A stretch of DNA of 64,000 nt. It comes from an uncultured Bacilli bacterium. Lineage in GTDB: Bacteria > Bacillota_I > Bacilli_A > RFN20 > CAG-631. Position 1 is the stretch's first letter, and every line of letters starts with the position of its first letter. Location: contig CAKPXF010000011.1 of the NCBI GenBank assembly GCA_934201705.1, forward strand, positions 1 through 64,000, written 5' to 3'. Both the position numbers and the translations under genes were made by a program. The notes under the pieces were generated by a model. The model was not told where the DNA came from and searched no databases. It was given only the letters and a program-made list of their open reading frames with translations. Positions 1-11,100 of the stretch are shown one piece after another.

Positions 1-26
1 GATTTATCTTATATTAAATAATATTT

Positions 27-60
27 ACTGTCTACTTTTACCCCTTTCACTGTCTACTTT
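27..60 (+). promoter_or_regulatory. Candidate operator: two 12-bp direct repeats
   Basis: The 12-mer ACTGTCTACTTT occurs at 27-38 and again at 49-60, a period of 22 bp, about two helical turns. It lies 50-83 bp upstream of the first gene of the glycan operon. Tandem direct repeats at this spacing are typical of AraC-family activators, including YesN-type response regulators that control Lpl-type sugar transporters. No convincing sigma-A -35 box is visible, which fits an activated promoter. No regulator gene lies within the operon, so it should be upstream of the window. The regulator class is inferred. Confidence 0.5.
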
Positions 61-109
61 ATTAATAGCACAACAAAGTACATTATAAAAAACGGGGGGA
101 TAATATTTT

Positions 110-1741
110 ATGAAAGATAGCAAATTTTTTGCCTTACCATTTATTAGTGCTATGCTAATGGGATTATTATCATGTAATACAAATTCCACTTCTAATACGC
201 AAAGGCCATTGACATTAGATTTTTCTTTAGATGAAAAAATATCTTTATCATGGCTTGTTGGTACACAACAAAGTGAATCGTTATCAAATTCACCATTAGT
301 TAGTGCTATCGAAAAAAAATTTAATGTTAAATTTACGATTACTGAAAAGAGTACTGCTGACTACCAAAGTTATAAAAATAATAAGATTGCTAGTGGAAAT
401 TTTCCTGACATTGTTTCAAATTTAACTTCGGCTGAAGTTAAAGGCTATGGAAGTGCTAGATTTGTTGAATTAAGCCAATATTTAGATTATCTTCCAAATT
501 ATAAAGAAAAAGTGAACATTGCAATTAATGAAGATTTTAACAACTATGGATATTTGTTTGATATGGATGGAAAAATGTATGGTGTTAATCATTATTCATA
601 CAATCCAACACCAATCTGGGATTTTTCTTATAATAAAACTAAATTTGATGCAGCAATGAAAAAAGCTAATGTTTCTTCTTTAACTACATGGGATAACATT
701 GAAAAATGTTTAAAGGTTATTAAAGAGGAAAATACTAACGCATATCCAATAGAGTTTACAAAAATTAATAATGTTGGTATTAAAAAGCCATTACAATTAT
801 TTGTTGAAAGCTTTACTGGCGGAAAAGCTACAACAATGAACCATTTAGCCTTTGATGAAGCACAAGGAAAATTTGTCTTAAGCCTTGATGTTGCAGGCTA
901 TAAGGAAGCAATTTTATATTTTAATAAATTATATAGTTTAGGATACGTTGATCCAGATTATTTAAATAACGATTTAGAAACAACAATAAATAGATTAGCA
1001 ACTACTGCTGCATTTGGTGCTGGCTATGTTGGCGGTTATGTTGGAAATACTAATATTTATCGTAATAGCTTAGGCGATTATGAGCCTTTAGATATTCCTA
1101 TTTCTACTGGTCAAAATAAGACATACGGAAGAATGGTAACAGCATTTGATGAGGTTTCTACAGGAATTAATATAAAAAAGGTTGGAAATGATGCTAAAAA
1201 ATTAGGCCGAGTATTATTAATCCTTGATTATTTGTATTCTGATGAGTTTTTAGAACTACAATGGTATAATGATGATGTTACAAATAAGCCAACAGTTGGC
1301 GATAGAAGTACATATACTTTTAAAGATATTATCTTTGATAGAAATAGTGAAATTAACTATAGAGATATTTACTATCCATGGTCATTTTTAGCTAATTTCC
1401 AAGATTTAAATAATGAAATACTTGAAGACTCAAATCCATATATAGAATATAAAGAAAAACATCTTGTAAAAAATGCTAAGCAATATTATAGTTCTATTCC
1501 TAATGTTTGGTTTTCATCAAAAAATCAAGACACAATAAGCAAAGCAATAGCAAGAATTGAAGATATATTTGGAGCAAGATTAGCAGCCTTTGTTTCAGGA
1601 GGATATCCATTTAGTGATGATGATTGGAATGCTTTTGTTTCTGATGTAAAATCATCTGGTGGTACGACAATTGTAAAACTATATAATGATGCTTATAGTG
1701 CATATGTTTCAAAGAAAAACGAAGTTGAGGGTAGCAAATAA
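110..1741 (+). CDS. ABC transporter sugar-binding lipoprotein (LplA/family 1 type)
   Basis: This is probably the substrate-capture component of a carbohydrate ABC importer, lipid-anchored outside the membrane. A short signal peptide ends in a lipobox, L-L-S-C, with Cys near residue 22. The remaining 520 residues have the length and composition of large family 1 oligosaccharide-binding proteins such as LplA. The ATG at 110 follows a GGGGGGA Shine-Dalgarno at 94-100. The stop codon overlaps the start of the next gene by one base. Two LplB/LplC-type permeases sit 4.4 kb downstream with two exported proteins between them, so they presumably form one importer. No ATPase is encoded nearby; importers of this class often share an MsmX-type ATPase. 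The ligand is unknown, but the operon suggests a mannose- or xylose-containing oligosaccharide. Confidence 0.85.
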   Translation: MKDSKFFALPFISAMLMGLLSCNTNSTSNTQRPLTLDFSLDEKISLSWLVGTQQSESLSNSPLVSAIEKKFNVKFTITEKSTADYQSYKNNKIASGNFPDIVSNLTSAEVKGYGSARFVELSQYLDYLPNYKEKVNIAINEDFNNYGYLFDMDGKMYGVNHYSYNPTPIWDFSYNKTKFDAAMKKANVSSLTTWDNIEKCLKVIKEENTNAYPIEFTKINNVGIKKPLQLFVESFTGGKATTMNHLAFDEAQGKFVLSLDVAGYKEAILYFNKLYSLGYVDPDYLNNDLETTINRLATTAAFGAGYVGGYVGNTNIYRNSLGDYEPLDIPISTGQNKTYGRMVTAFDEVSTGINIKKVGNDAKKLGRVLLILDYLYSDEFLELQWYNDDVTNKPTVGDRSTYTFKDIIFDRNSEINYRDIYYPWSFLANFQDLNNEILEDSNPYIEYKEKHLVKNAKQYYSSIPNVWFSSKNQDTISKAIARIEDIFGARLAAFVSGGYPFSDDDWNAFVSDVKSSGGTTIVKLYNDAYSAYVSKKNEVEGSK

Positions 1742-3957
1742 TGAAAAATAAATTATTATTGGCATTACTTTCAATTTCATTACTATTTGGAAATGAAAAT
1801 TATATAAAAGTAAATGCAAGCTCTAGTATTGATGTAATAAATGAAGAAATAATTTCTAATAATAATGAGCAAGTAAACCTACTTGCAGATGATTCTTTAT
1901 TAGAATATTATAATGCATCATATAATAATGAATCATCTTCAATTATTTTTGATGGTGAATCAATTCCAAGTGTTTATACAACTAATAATGCAATCGATGG
2001 CGATAGCAATATATCTATTGACTTTAAAATGATTTCTGGTAATCAACCAATATGGTCGTTTATTGTATCATTTTATGACACATCAGTAGGAACAGCTCCT
2101 TGGGCAAAAAAAGATGCTAATAGTAAGGAAACTTATTATTTACAATTTGGACCAGATGACATATTACTTAATAAGGTAACTACAACTTGTGAAATAAAAA
2201 ATCTTCAAAAAATTAGCATAAATGATACAGCTAATTTTTATCAATCAGCCCATTCTTTAAAAATATATACAAAAAAGATTGAAGAATCATTAAAGATACA
2301 AGCCTTACTTGATGATGAATTGTTTATAAGTACATTAGATGATAATCCTATAAAGCAAGAAGGTGGAATTTCAATTTTTACACATGGAAAATCAACAAGT
2401 GGTGAAACATCAAAATATGAAATAACGAGTTTTAAGGCTAATTTAAAAAAAACATCATCAAACTATCAATTAGTAGCTGTTGATGACACTTTATTAAATG
2501 TTGAAGGTAATTTAGTTGATATTATTGAAAATAGACATGCGTATGTAGTTGGAACATATACAAAATATGAAGAAAGAGAAAAATCAATAGTATTTCAAGA
2601 TATGGCAACACCATCTCTTTATTCAACACCGGATGCTAAAACTTTAGACACACATATAGAATTTGATTATAAATTAAAGGAAGGGAGCTTAAAGAATTGG
2701 CAAGCAATGGTCTTCTTTAGAGATCAAAATCCTGGAGTCGCTGCGTGGGCAAGAAATTCTATGTCAGCAAATTCAGAGTCATACTTACTTCAGATATATC
2801 CTGAATATATTGATGTTGCTTATGTAGATAAAAGCTTAAATAATGCTACTGTTGATGGCTTTAGTGGCTTTAAAAATACATCATTTGATAAGTCATTTTG
2901 GAATGAAAAGCATCATTTTGAAATATATGCAAAAGATATTGATAACAAAGTGAAAATTCAAGTTCTAATTGATGATGTTTTAGTAATATCGGCATACGAT
3001 GATAATAATAGAATAACAGCAAAAGGTGGATTTACTATGTTTACTCATGGAAGAAATGAAGCAGACAAGCAATATTCAAAATTTGCAATTTCAAATTTAA
3101 TGATTAATTTTCCAGAGGTACATGCTTTTGGTGAAGGCCTAACTGAATATGATTTTAAGGATTTTGTAAGTGATCCTAACAATATTCAAGGAAGCTGTAG
3201 AGATACTGGAGCAAAATCATATATCGGACCTAATTATTTTGAAATGGATAAGCCAGAAATAAGAGGAGCATATTTTGAAAATGAGGTTCTAGATGATTTT
3301 ATTTTGAATTACAAATTAAAAACCACTTGGTTAGCAAGTAAGGAATGGTGTTCAATTTTAACATTTAGAAATGAAACTCCAAACAAATTACCTTGGGATA
3401 CTGGAAGAGGTAGATGCTATGGTATTATGCAAGGATATAATGTTTATGATGAAACAACTAATATTATTATTTGGAAATATTCTATTTCTGAAAATGGAAG
3501 GCCAATTACTGAACAGTTATGTACAGTTACTGGATTAAATGATAATGAAAAAGAGTGTACATATAGATTAATTTGTAAAACCGTTGATGAAGGTGTAAGG
3601 ATTGTTTTATATCGAGATGGAGAGATATTTATTGATTGTGTAGATAGTAATAATCCAATAACAAATGCTGGAAAAATTTCACTTGTTGCAGGCTCTGGAA
3701 CAACAGTTTTAATTAGTGGAATAAATGAAGGAATAGATAGACTTGTAATAACAATTGGTGGGAAAACTGGTACTACTGGTAATTCAAATTATGATCCAAT
3801 AGAAAGAATTCCATATGAATATGATATTATAAAAAATTTAACTAAAATAAATGAATTAGATGGCAAAAATGGTTGCAGTGGAAATATTAATAACATTACA
3901 GCAATTATATGTAGTTTAATAGCATTATTAATATTAAAAAGGAGAATATTGAAATGA
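1741..3957 (+). CDS. Surface protein, three double-Trp modules, C-terminal Gly-Cys anchor
   Basis: I do not recognise this as a named family. It has an N-terminal signal peptide (residues 1-26) and three repeated units of about 190 residues (about 50-235, 250-455 and 465-660). Each unit carries two tryptophans 16 residues apart (W105/W121, W320/W336, W536/W552) and a later strand with an I-D-D or similar turn followed by a hydrophobic strand. The pattern looks like a concanavalin-type beta sandwich, which suggests carbohydrate binding or hydrolysis (inference). The tail is Gly711-Cys712, a hydrophobic segment and K-R-R-I-L-K, the same layout as in the protein at 8109. It ends in TGA within an ATGA overlap with the next gene, so the two are probably translationally coupled. 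Confidence 0.75.
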   Translation: MKNKLLLALLSISLLFGNENYIKVNASSSIDVINEEIISNNNEQVNLLADDSLLEYYNASYNNESSSIIFDGESIPSVYTTNNAIDGDSNISIDFKMISGNQPIWSFIVSFYDTSVGTAPWAKKDANSKETYYLQFGPDDILLNKVTTTCEIKNLQKISINDTANFYQSAHSLKIYTKKIEESLKIQALLDDELFISTLDDNPIKQEGGISIFTHGKSTSGETSKYEITSFKANLKKTSSNYQLVAVDDTLLNVEGNLVDIIENRHAYVVGTYTKYEEREKSIVFQDMATPSLYSTPDAKTLDTHIEFDYKLKEGSLKNWQAMVFFRDQNPGVAAWARNSMSANSESYLLQIYPEYIDVAYVDKSLNNATVDGFSGFKNTSFDKSFWNEKHHFEIYAKDIDNKVKIQVLIDDVLVISAYDDNNRITAKGGFTMFTHGRNEADKQYSKFAISNLMINFPEVHAFGEGLTEYDFKDFVSDPNNIQGSCRDTGAKSYIGPNYFEMDKPEIRGAYFENEVLDDFILNYKLKTTWLASKEWCSILTFRNETPNKLPWDTGRGRCYGIMQGYNVYDETTNIIIWKYSISENGRPITEQLCTVTGLNDNEKECTYRLICKTVDEGVRIVLYRDGEIFIDCVDSNNPITNAGKISLVAGSGTTVLISGINEGIDRLVITIGGKTGTTGNSNYDPIERIPYEYDIIKNLTKINELDGKNGCSGNINNITAIICSLIALLILKRRILK

Positions 3958-6149
3958 AAAAAATGACCTTATTGTTTTTATTTCCTTTATCTATGATACC
4001 AATTACTGGTTGTAATTCTAAGAGTAATGTTGAAATAAACATAACTGGAAATCCATCAATGATTTTTAAAAACGATGATTATTATGTTTTGGATAATGAC
4101 TTTATCCAAGTTAAAGTGAAAAAAGAAACAGGATACATTGAGACAATTTACAATAAATTAACAAAAGTATCACATAAGAATAGTACAAGTGGTGCTTGGC
4201 CATTTATGATTGAGGTTGGCGAGGATAGAAACGAGTCATCAATTAATAATAATACTAATAATAAGGTATCATCAGTTTCAGTAGTATCAGATGGTAATAG
4301 AGATATTTTATTATTAACATATGATGAATTATTATTGGATGGAAATAATAAAGAAAAAACTGGTATAAAAGCAGTATCTCATATTTCTATCGGTAAAGAT
4401 GATGAATACATTAAATTGTCGGTTGACTTAGATTTAACTAATTCAAGCGAAGGCATTACAAGATTATCATTTACTAATGGTGGTGATTTAGTAAGTGGTT
4501 GTGAAAATGAAAGATTAACTGCTCCAACTTGGGGTGGAGGCTCTTATTGGAATAGCCCGGCTGATAATAAGTTTTTTAATAATGGTGTAACTATCGGTTA
4601 TCCAGGCTTAAATACAATGTCACTTGAATGTGGTTGGATGGATATTCATGGAAGTGATAGTGGTATAGGCATAGCTTTAATTGATAAATCAGAAATGTAT
4701 AGTGAATTTGACATTAGCTCAAACTCACAAATTGGAATGGAAATATCTCCAACTTTATTTAGGCCATCATTAATGAATCTTGATGAATTTGAACTTGAAA
4801 AAGGGGCAATTTTTAATTCAGATGAGGTTATTGTTGCTGCTCATTCTGGCGATTGGCATAAAATGGCTGATATTTATAGAAAAGAATATCAAGAGGCTTT
4901 TACAAATGAAGATGGTACAAAGGATTATTTAACAGAAGAAGATATTAAGAAGACAAAGTTAAATAATTATACATCAATGATTAGAGCATTTTGTGGCTTA
5001 GATGGCGAACTTGTTAGTACATTTGATGAAATGAAAAAGACATATGATGAATTTCTTACAAGTACTAATGTAGATCCATCAACTGTATTATTTTGGCTAG
5101 CTGGTCAAAATCCTCAAGGATATGCTTTTGATGTACCATTTATGACACCAACATATGCTTTAAGTGGTGGAGATGAAGGATTAAGGGATTTAGCAAATCA
5201 TCTTCATAAAAATAAATCTGGTTTATTTGTCTATGAGCATCCATTTGCAGTAGACCCAAATCAGCCTATTATCAATTCGGTTTTAGATATTATTACTTCT
5301 GGAGGAAAGGATAATCCTCAGCATACTGAAAGATGGAATCTATGTACGCATTATTCGGTATGTACTTATAATAAAACAATGTCTAATATTTGGGAAAAGC
5401 AGGTTCTTCCACCAATTGTTGAACTTGGTACAGATGGCTTACAATTTGACCAAGCTTCTTTAACTCAAATAATTTGTGATAGAGAAGGTCATTATCATAC
5501 ATTAAGCGCTTGTGATAGGTTATCTTCAGCAATTAAAGGAACTGTAAATGTTTCAAAAATGTGTTTAAGCGCTTTACCTGAAGGTGGATTTTTAATGTCA
5601 GAAGGATTTAATGATTTATCAGCAAGATACACGGCAAGTGGTTCGAATGCTTGGTTTAATACTGCCTCATTATTATGGGGAGCTACTGATTATGAATTTG
5701 GATGTACGCAATATACTCATCCACAATATAGATATGTAACATGTGGAAGTGTAACATATTCAAAAACTAATTCATTAAGCGTCGGAACTATTTTAGGAGC
5801 AGTACTTGGAACAATTTCACAGCCTATGGATGCTTCGACTTTAGCAAAAAACAATTATATAAAATTTAAGCAAGAAATGATAGAAGTCAACGCTCCTGGC
5901 TATCCATATGGCTATAAGGATATGGTAGGTTTAACATTATCTGATGATTCAATAATTGCTCGTGTATTTACAGATGGTGAAAAGATTACACTAACTTATA
6001 CAACATTTTATGGCTCAAGAGAAAGTAAAGCCACAATTGATTTAGAAAAGCTAGGCTTTAAGGGAAAGGGTAGTGTTACAGTTACTATTCCACAAATTGC
6101 AAATGATAATGTTGGTTATATAATAATTGATCCAAATAGTAATAAATAA
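3954..6149 (+). CDS. Lipoprotein resembling DUF6259 glycosidase-like proteins
   Basis: This is a predicted extracellular lipoprotein: the signal peptide ends at I-T-G-C with Cys20. The N-terminal part (about 30-300) reads as a beta-sandwich that handles a sugar-like ligand. The C-terminal part (about 330-700) looks like a TIM barrel, with acidic strand ends such as G-T-D-G-L-Q-F-D near residue 500. Overall layout and length resemble proteins annotated with DUF6259, which are often found in glycan loci and considered glycoside hydrolase-like. That assignment is from memory of the family and needs a profile search. It overlaps the upstream gene by four bases and precedes the permeases by 16 bases, so it belongs to the import operon. 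The probable role is trimming the glycan at the cell surface before uptake. Confidence 0.55.
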   Translation: MKKMTLLFLFPLSMIPITGCNSKSNVEINITGNPSMIFKNDDYYVLDNDFIQVKVKKETGYIETIYNKLTKVSHKNSTSGAWPFMIEVGEDRNESSINNNTNNKVSSVSVVSDGNRDILLLTYDELLLDGNNKEKTGIKAVSHISIGKDDEYIKLSVDLDLTNSSEGITRLSFTNGGDLVSGCENERLTAPTWGGGSYWNSPADNKFFNNGVTIGYPGLNTMSLECGWMDIHGSDSGIGIALIDKSEMYSEFDISSNSQIGMEISPTLFRPSLMNLDEFELEKGAIFNSDEVIVAAHSGDWHKMADIYRKEYQEAFTNEDGTKDYLTEEDIKKTKLNNYTSMIRAFCGLDGELVSTFDEMKKTYDEFLTSTNVDPSTVLFWLAGQNPQGYAFDVPFMTPTYALSGGDEGLRDLANHLHKNKSGLFVYEHPFAVDPNQPIINSVLDIITSGGKDNPQHTERWNLCTHYSVCTYNKTMSNIWEKQVLPPIVELGTDGLQFDQASLTQIICDREGHYHTLSACDRLSSAIKGTVNVSKMCLSALPEGGFLMSEGFNDLSARYTASGSNAWFNTASLLWGATDYEFGCTQYTHPQYRYVTCGSVTYSKTNSLSVGTILGAVLGTISQPMDASTLAKNNYIKFKQEMIEVNAPGYPYGYKDMVGLTLSDDSIIARVFTDGEKITLTYTTFYGSRESKATIDLEKLGFKGKGSVTVTIPQIANDNVGYIIIDPNSNK

Positions 6150-6165
6150 CTAGGAGGTGTTCTAG

Positions 6166-7140
6166 GTGGTAAATAATAATTTATCAATCGCTAATCAAGA
6201 ATTGTTAAAAAAAAGTAAAAGAAAAACTTTACTTAAAAACTTAAAAAGAGGCATACCATTTTATTTGATGCTTTTATTACCAATGATTTGGTATGTCATC
6301 TTTTGTTATATTCCTATGGGAGGCTTAATTATTGCTTTTAAAGATTATAATCTAGCCGATGGTTTCTTTAAAAGCCCTTGGCATCCAGAAGGAGTATTTT
6401 ATAATTTTAAATATTTTTTAACTTATCCTTATTTCTGGAAGGTGTTCAAAAACACAATAATTTTAGGAACAGTAAACACATTAATTTGCTTTCCAGCTCC
6501 AATTCTTTTAGCTTTATTCTTTAATGAATTGAAGCAAGGGCCGTTTAAAAAAATGGTTCAAACCATTTCATATTTACCTTATTTTGTTTCAACAATTGCT
6601 CTACTTGCTATTGTAATGGTTATGTTTGCTAATGATGGCTTAGTAAATTATATTATTAGAAAATATGGTGGAGATGGAAAGGTATTTCTATCCGACCCTA
6701 AAAGTATATTACCAATTTATGTATTGTTGAATTTATGGAGAAGCTTAGGCTGGGGAACAATTATTTACACTTCAGCAATGAGCAACATTTCTCCAGAAAT
6801 TTATGAAGCAGCCGATATTGATGGAGCTGGTAGATTTACAAAAATATTTAAAATAACTCTTCCAATGATTTTACCAACAATTATAATTATGTTTATTTTA
6901 GCTGCTCCAGGATTAATCACAGCAGATTTTGAAACTTTATTCTTACTTGGAAATGAAGCAACTTCTTCAACAGCTGATGTTATTAGTACATGGCTATATC
7001 GTTTAAGCTTTAATGCTATAGGTTTACCTGATTATTCATTATCAACAGCAGTTGGCTTATTCCAATCAGTATTAAATTTAATTGTAGTGCTAATTGTTAA
7101 TACTATTGCAAATAAGGTTTCAAAGGTTGGATTGTTTTAA
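6166..7140 (+). CDS. ABC sugar transporter permease, LplB type
   Basis: This is an integral membrane subunit of the importer, with about six transmembrane segments. The cytoplasmic EAA loop is visible as E-A-A-D-I-D-G-A-G near residues 215-223, the site that contacts the ATPase. Length (324 residues) and the opening membrane segment fit LplB/YteP-like permeases that pair with large lipoprotein binding subunits. Translation starts at GTG 6166, set by a strong AGGAGGTG at 6152-6159; no ATG is better placed. The Shine-Dalgarno lies between two CTAG tetramers that could pair weakly around it. The partner permease follows 17 bases downstream. Confidence 0.9.
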   Translation: MVNNNLSIANQELLKKSKRKTLLKNLKRGIPFYLMLLLPMIWYVIFCYIPMGGLIIAFKDYNLADGFFKSPWHPEGVFYNFKYFLTYPYFWKVFKNTIILGTVNTLICFPAPILLALFFNELKQGPFKKMVQTISYLPYFVSTIALLAIVMVMFANDGLVNYIIRKYGGDGKVFLSDPKSILPIYVLLNLWRSLGWGTIIYTSAMSNISPEIYEAADIDGAGRFTKIFKITLPMILPTIIIMFILAAPGLITADFETLFLLGNEATSSTADVISTWLYRLSFNAIGLPDYSLSTAVGLFQSVLNLIVVLIVNTIANKVSKVGLF

Positions 7141-7157
7141 ATAAGGAGGTAGGTATC

Positions 7158-8060
7158 GTGGAAAAATGTAATAGCTTTTTAAGAAAAAAGCATAAAAGAA
7201 AAATAACAACATTCGATGTGGTTATTATTATTGTAATGGTACTTCTATCTTTTATAATGATTTATCCATTTTGGTATATGTTTGCAATTTCTATTTCGCA
7301 TACCAAATATGTTTCATCAGTAATTTTACTTCCTAAAAAAGCAAGTTTTGATGTTTATAGATACATTTTTAGTATGCCAAAAGTATATATGGGTTATCTT
7401 AATTCATTGCTTTATTCATTCTTAGGTCTTGCAATAAGTATGATACTTACTATTTTAGGAGCATATGGATTAGCGCAAAAATGGCTTCCTGGCAATAGAT
7501 TTTTATCAATATTTGTATTAATTACTATGTATTTTAGTGGAGGTTTAATTCCAACATATTTATTAATTAATAAATTAAATATGATAAATACAATTTGGGC
7601 AATGGTTATACCTGGAGCTATTTCAACATATAACTTAATTATTACAAGAACATATTTTATTAATAGTATTCCAAAGGAAATTGTCGAATCAGCTAAAATT
7701 GATGGTGCTAATGATCTTCAAGTATTATTTAAAATATATTTACCATTATCAACGCCAATTTTAGCGACAGTATCATTATTTTATTTTGTTGCTAGCTGGA
7801 ATTCATGGTTTAATGCTTATATGTTTTTAGACAATGAGTCAATGTATCCAATTCAATTAGTTTTAAGAGAAGCTCTTCAAGGTGGCGGGCTTGAAACAGG
7901 ATTAGATCCTGGCCAAATAGCTCTTATTAGTGAAAGAACTTCTCCAAAGTCGTTAAATTATGCACTAACTGTTGCTGTTGTAGCTCCAATAATTGTAATG
8001 TTTCCTTTCTTTCAAAAGTTTTTTGTAAAGGGAGTAATTGCAGGATCTATAAAGGGTTAA
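7158..8060 (+). CDS. ABC sugar transporter permease, LplC/YtcP type
   Basis: This is the second membrane subunit of the importer, 300 residues with six predicted membrane segments. The EAA-type loop reads E-S-A-K-I-D-G-A-N near residues 175-183. The C-terminus ends in the G-V-I-A-G-S-I-K-G style common in LplC/YtcP proteins. The start is GTG 7158, preceded by AAGGAGGT at 7142-7149. With the previous permease and the lipoprotein at 110 it makes a complete importer except for the ATPase. A 48-base gap with a new Shine-Dalgarno separates it from the next gene. This is the largest gap in the operon and it contains no visible terminator. Confidence 0.9.
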   Translation: MEKCNSFLRKKHKRKITTFDVVIIIVMVLLSFIMIYPFWYMFAISISHTKYVSSVILLPKKASFDVYRYIFSMPKVYMGYLNSLLYSFLGLAISMILTILGAYGLAQKWLPGNRFLSIFVLITMYFSGGLIPTYLLINKLNMINTIWAMVIPGAISTYNLIITRTYFINSIPKEIVESAKIDGANDLQVLFKIYLPLSTPILATVSLFYFVASWNSWFNAYMFLDNESMYPIQLVLREALQGGGLETGLDPGQIALISERTSPKSLNYALTVAVVAPIIVMFPFFQKFFVKGVIAGSIKG

Positions 8061-8108
8061 ATAAGCAATAGTACAAATATATTTTTCATAAAATGAAAGG
8101 AGAAAAAA

Positions 8109-11100
8109 ATGAAAAATAAAATTAAAAAGTTAATAAATTTATCAGCTTTTGTTTTTCTTGCATCATTATCAGGCTTTGTTGTTAAAAAAGCAAATTCTTC
8201 AAATGAAATTGTTAAAGTTAATGCTTTTGACAAACAAGTATCCAATACTATTGATTTAATAAGTGAAGGCTTAATAGTTACAAGAAATGCTAGCCAAGTT
8301 GCTAACAAGGTATGCTTAAACAGTAGTAATGATATTAGCTTTGTTGCTTCTAAAATACCTTTAAATGATGTAAAATCAATTACAGTTAAAGCAAGCTTTA
8401 ATTATAATGATGTAACTGGGTGGGTTATTCATACAAATTTTGGTACCTCAAAACCATTAGTACCAGTTTGGGATGGAACATGGAAAGAAAATAATCCAGG
8501 CTTTAATTTTGAACAATATCAAAATAACGTTGTAAAATATAGCGAAGGGAATTTTTTAGAACTTGGCAATATCAATGATAATAATGTTCATGAATTAAAA
8601 TATGAATTCAATGATATTACAGTAACAGCTTTTGTTGATGATAATAAAATTGGAGAAAGTATTATTCCATCTGCAATTCCTAATGGCTATTTCAATATGT
8701 ATACTCAATCAAAGGTTAATATTGAGGTTTATGAAATAACTGTTGAAACATTACAAACAGAAAGAGTTAGTAAGCTATTAAGTAGTGGCTTGTATCAAGT
8801 TAATGATAATGTTACTATTACAGAAAACAAAAGTAAATCATTAGGTGGAGCTTCAAGTATTGGTATTTTATCATCTTCAATTCCACTTAAAGGAATTGAT
8901 TCTGTTTCATATAAAGGAAAATTTATAAATATAACATCGCCTGCAGATTGGGCTGTTAGATATTCATTTGGTTTAACTACTCCAAACCTTCCAGTTTGGG
9001 AATGGAATTCATTAAATCCTAATGGTTTTGAAATGATTCAATTTAGTAATAATGTTATGAATACTAACGGCTATTGCTTTGAAACTAAAGATTTAACCGA
9101 TGGTGAGCAGCATATTGTTGAATTTAAGTTTTTAAATAATGAAATACAAACATATATTGATGGCTTGCTAATGGGAAGTAGTACAAACAATTATGCTACT
9201 GATGGTTATCTTCAAGTATATACAAATGCTGGCTTTGATTTCGAAGTTGCGGAAATAACTGTCGAAAGTGATTTAGAATCATATGTTTTAAATGGAAATG
9301 AAGATGTTAATGCTTCATGTCAATTCAATAAAGCAAAATATTCATTAATTTCAAATGGTAACGATAATTTTATTACCAAAACTTCATATAAAGCTGTTGA
9401 AGCAATTAGCTTTGATATGGATTTATCTTATGATGCTTCAATTACTGATTGGCGTGCTCTTATTACTTTTGAAGATAATATGCCAGGACGTTGGTTTGAT
9501 GGAAATGAAGATTTTGGATATAAGCTATGGTTTTATCCTAATAATATTGCTTTATTCAAACGTGAAATAAATCCGGAAAATAACGGAACATTTTTAAAAA
9601 ATAGTGAATATGTATATGAAGGTGGGGCCGAAGCTTTCTTTGCCAAACCACACCATTATTCTATAGATTTTGTTAGTAAAGATAATAGTAAATTTGTTTT
9701 ATTATACATCGATGGTAAATTAGTAATGAATGCTGAAGATTATTATGGAAACTCATTTGCTAATAAAGATGGAACTTTTGGTGTTATTAAAAAAGACAGT
9801 CAAGATAATAAAGTGATTATTAGTAATATTACTTTTACAAGATATTTAGCACCTTCAACTGGATCAATTAAAGTTGCTGATGTTTATGAAAATACAGCAA
9901 TAAATCCAATAATTAATAATGAAGAAGGATTAGATTATAAAATTTTATATAAAAATGTTAATGCAGATGATACAGCATATAGTGAAAATATTCCAAATAA
10001 AGTTGGAAAATATGTTGCTAAAATTATTTTTGAAGGAAATAGAAATTATAAAGGATCAACAAATACTACTACATTTGAGATTAAAAGTAATTCTTCATCA
10101 ATTACTTATGAAGGAAAATCTTTAAATAATGGAATGGTAAATGAAAAGTATGAAGAAAGTGCTGCAACTGCAACTGATTCAAATGAAGGAAATATTACTT
10201 ATTCGTTAGCTACTTATTCAACATTACCAGAAGGTTTAACACTTTCAAATGATGGCAAAATCAGTGGAATTCCTACTAAAGGTGGTAGTTTTACATTTGA
10301 TGTTGTGGCATCAACAAACAATTCAAATAAATCTGCAACATTCACTTTAATAATCGATAAAGCTTTAGGTACATGTAGTATTAGTCAAGCAAATTTAAAA
10401 TATGGCGAACAAGTGGTACCACAAGTTTCTTCAACTACAAATGAAATTGTTAAAGAGATTGTATATAAATTAAAGGATGAAGCTGATAGTGCTTATACTA
10501 ATACTTTACCAAGAAGAGTTGGAACATACATGGCTAAAGTTACATATTTAGCGACTGATTCATATGAGGAATGTTCAAATACAGTTGAATTTAAAATAGA
10601 AAAAGAATCAGTAAATGTTGATGATGGCTATGTAAGTTTATTTGATAAAAACTTAATTGGTACTAATAATGTTTCTTATAATGATGGCATTGTTGAGCTA
10701 CAAAGCTCACTTGGAGTTTTAGCATCAGCTATTTCGCTTGAGGAAGTAAAATCTATTAAAATTGTTTTAAGCAGTACATTTGCTTCAAATATAGGTTGGA
10801 ACACACATATTGCTTTAGGAAGAAGTAAGCCATTAATACATTTATGGGAACCAAATCCAGATGGAATATTCTTCTGTATTGAAGAAAATAACGCTTATAT
10901 AGCTGAAGTTGGTGTTCAAAATTTACCTAGTGATTATTATAATGGTAAACGTCATACATGGCAATTTGATGCTATTTCCAACAATGGTATTAGAGTTTTA
11001 CTTGATGGAGAATTATTCTTTGAAGGCACATTATTAAATAATACTAGTTTAAATGGTTATTTATCAATTTATGCAAAAGATTCAACAATAGCTCAAACAA

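Noticed and set aside
8057..8308. Open frame on the - strand opposite the start of the giant surface protein
   Set aside because: It covers the signal peptide region of a well-supported + gene, has no ribosome site and no family resemblance. Many similar antisense frames occur throughout because the DNA is AT-rich.
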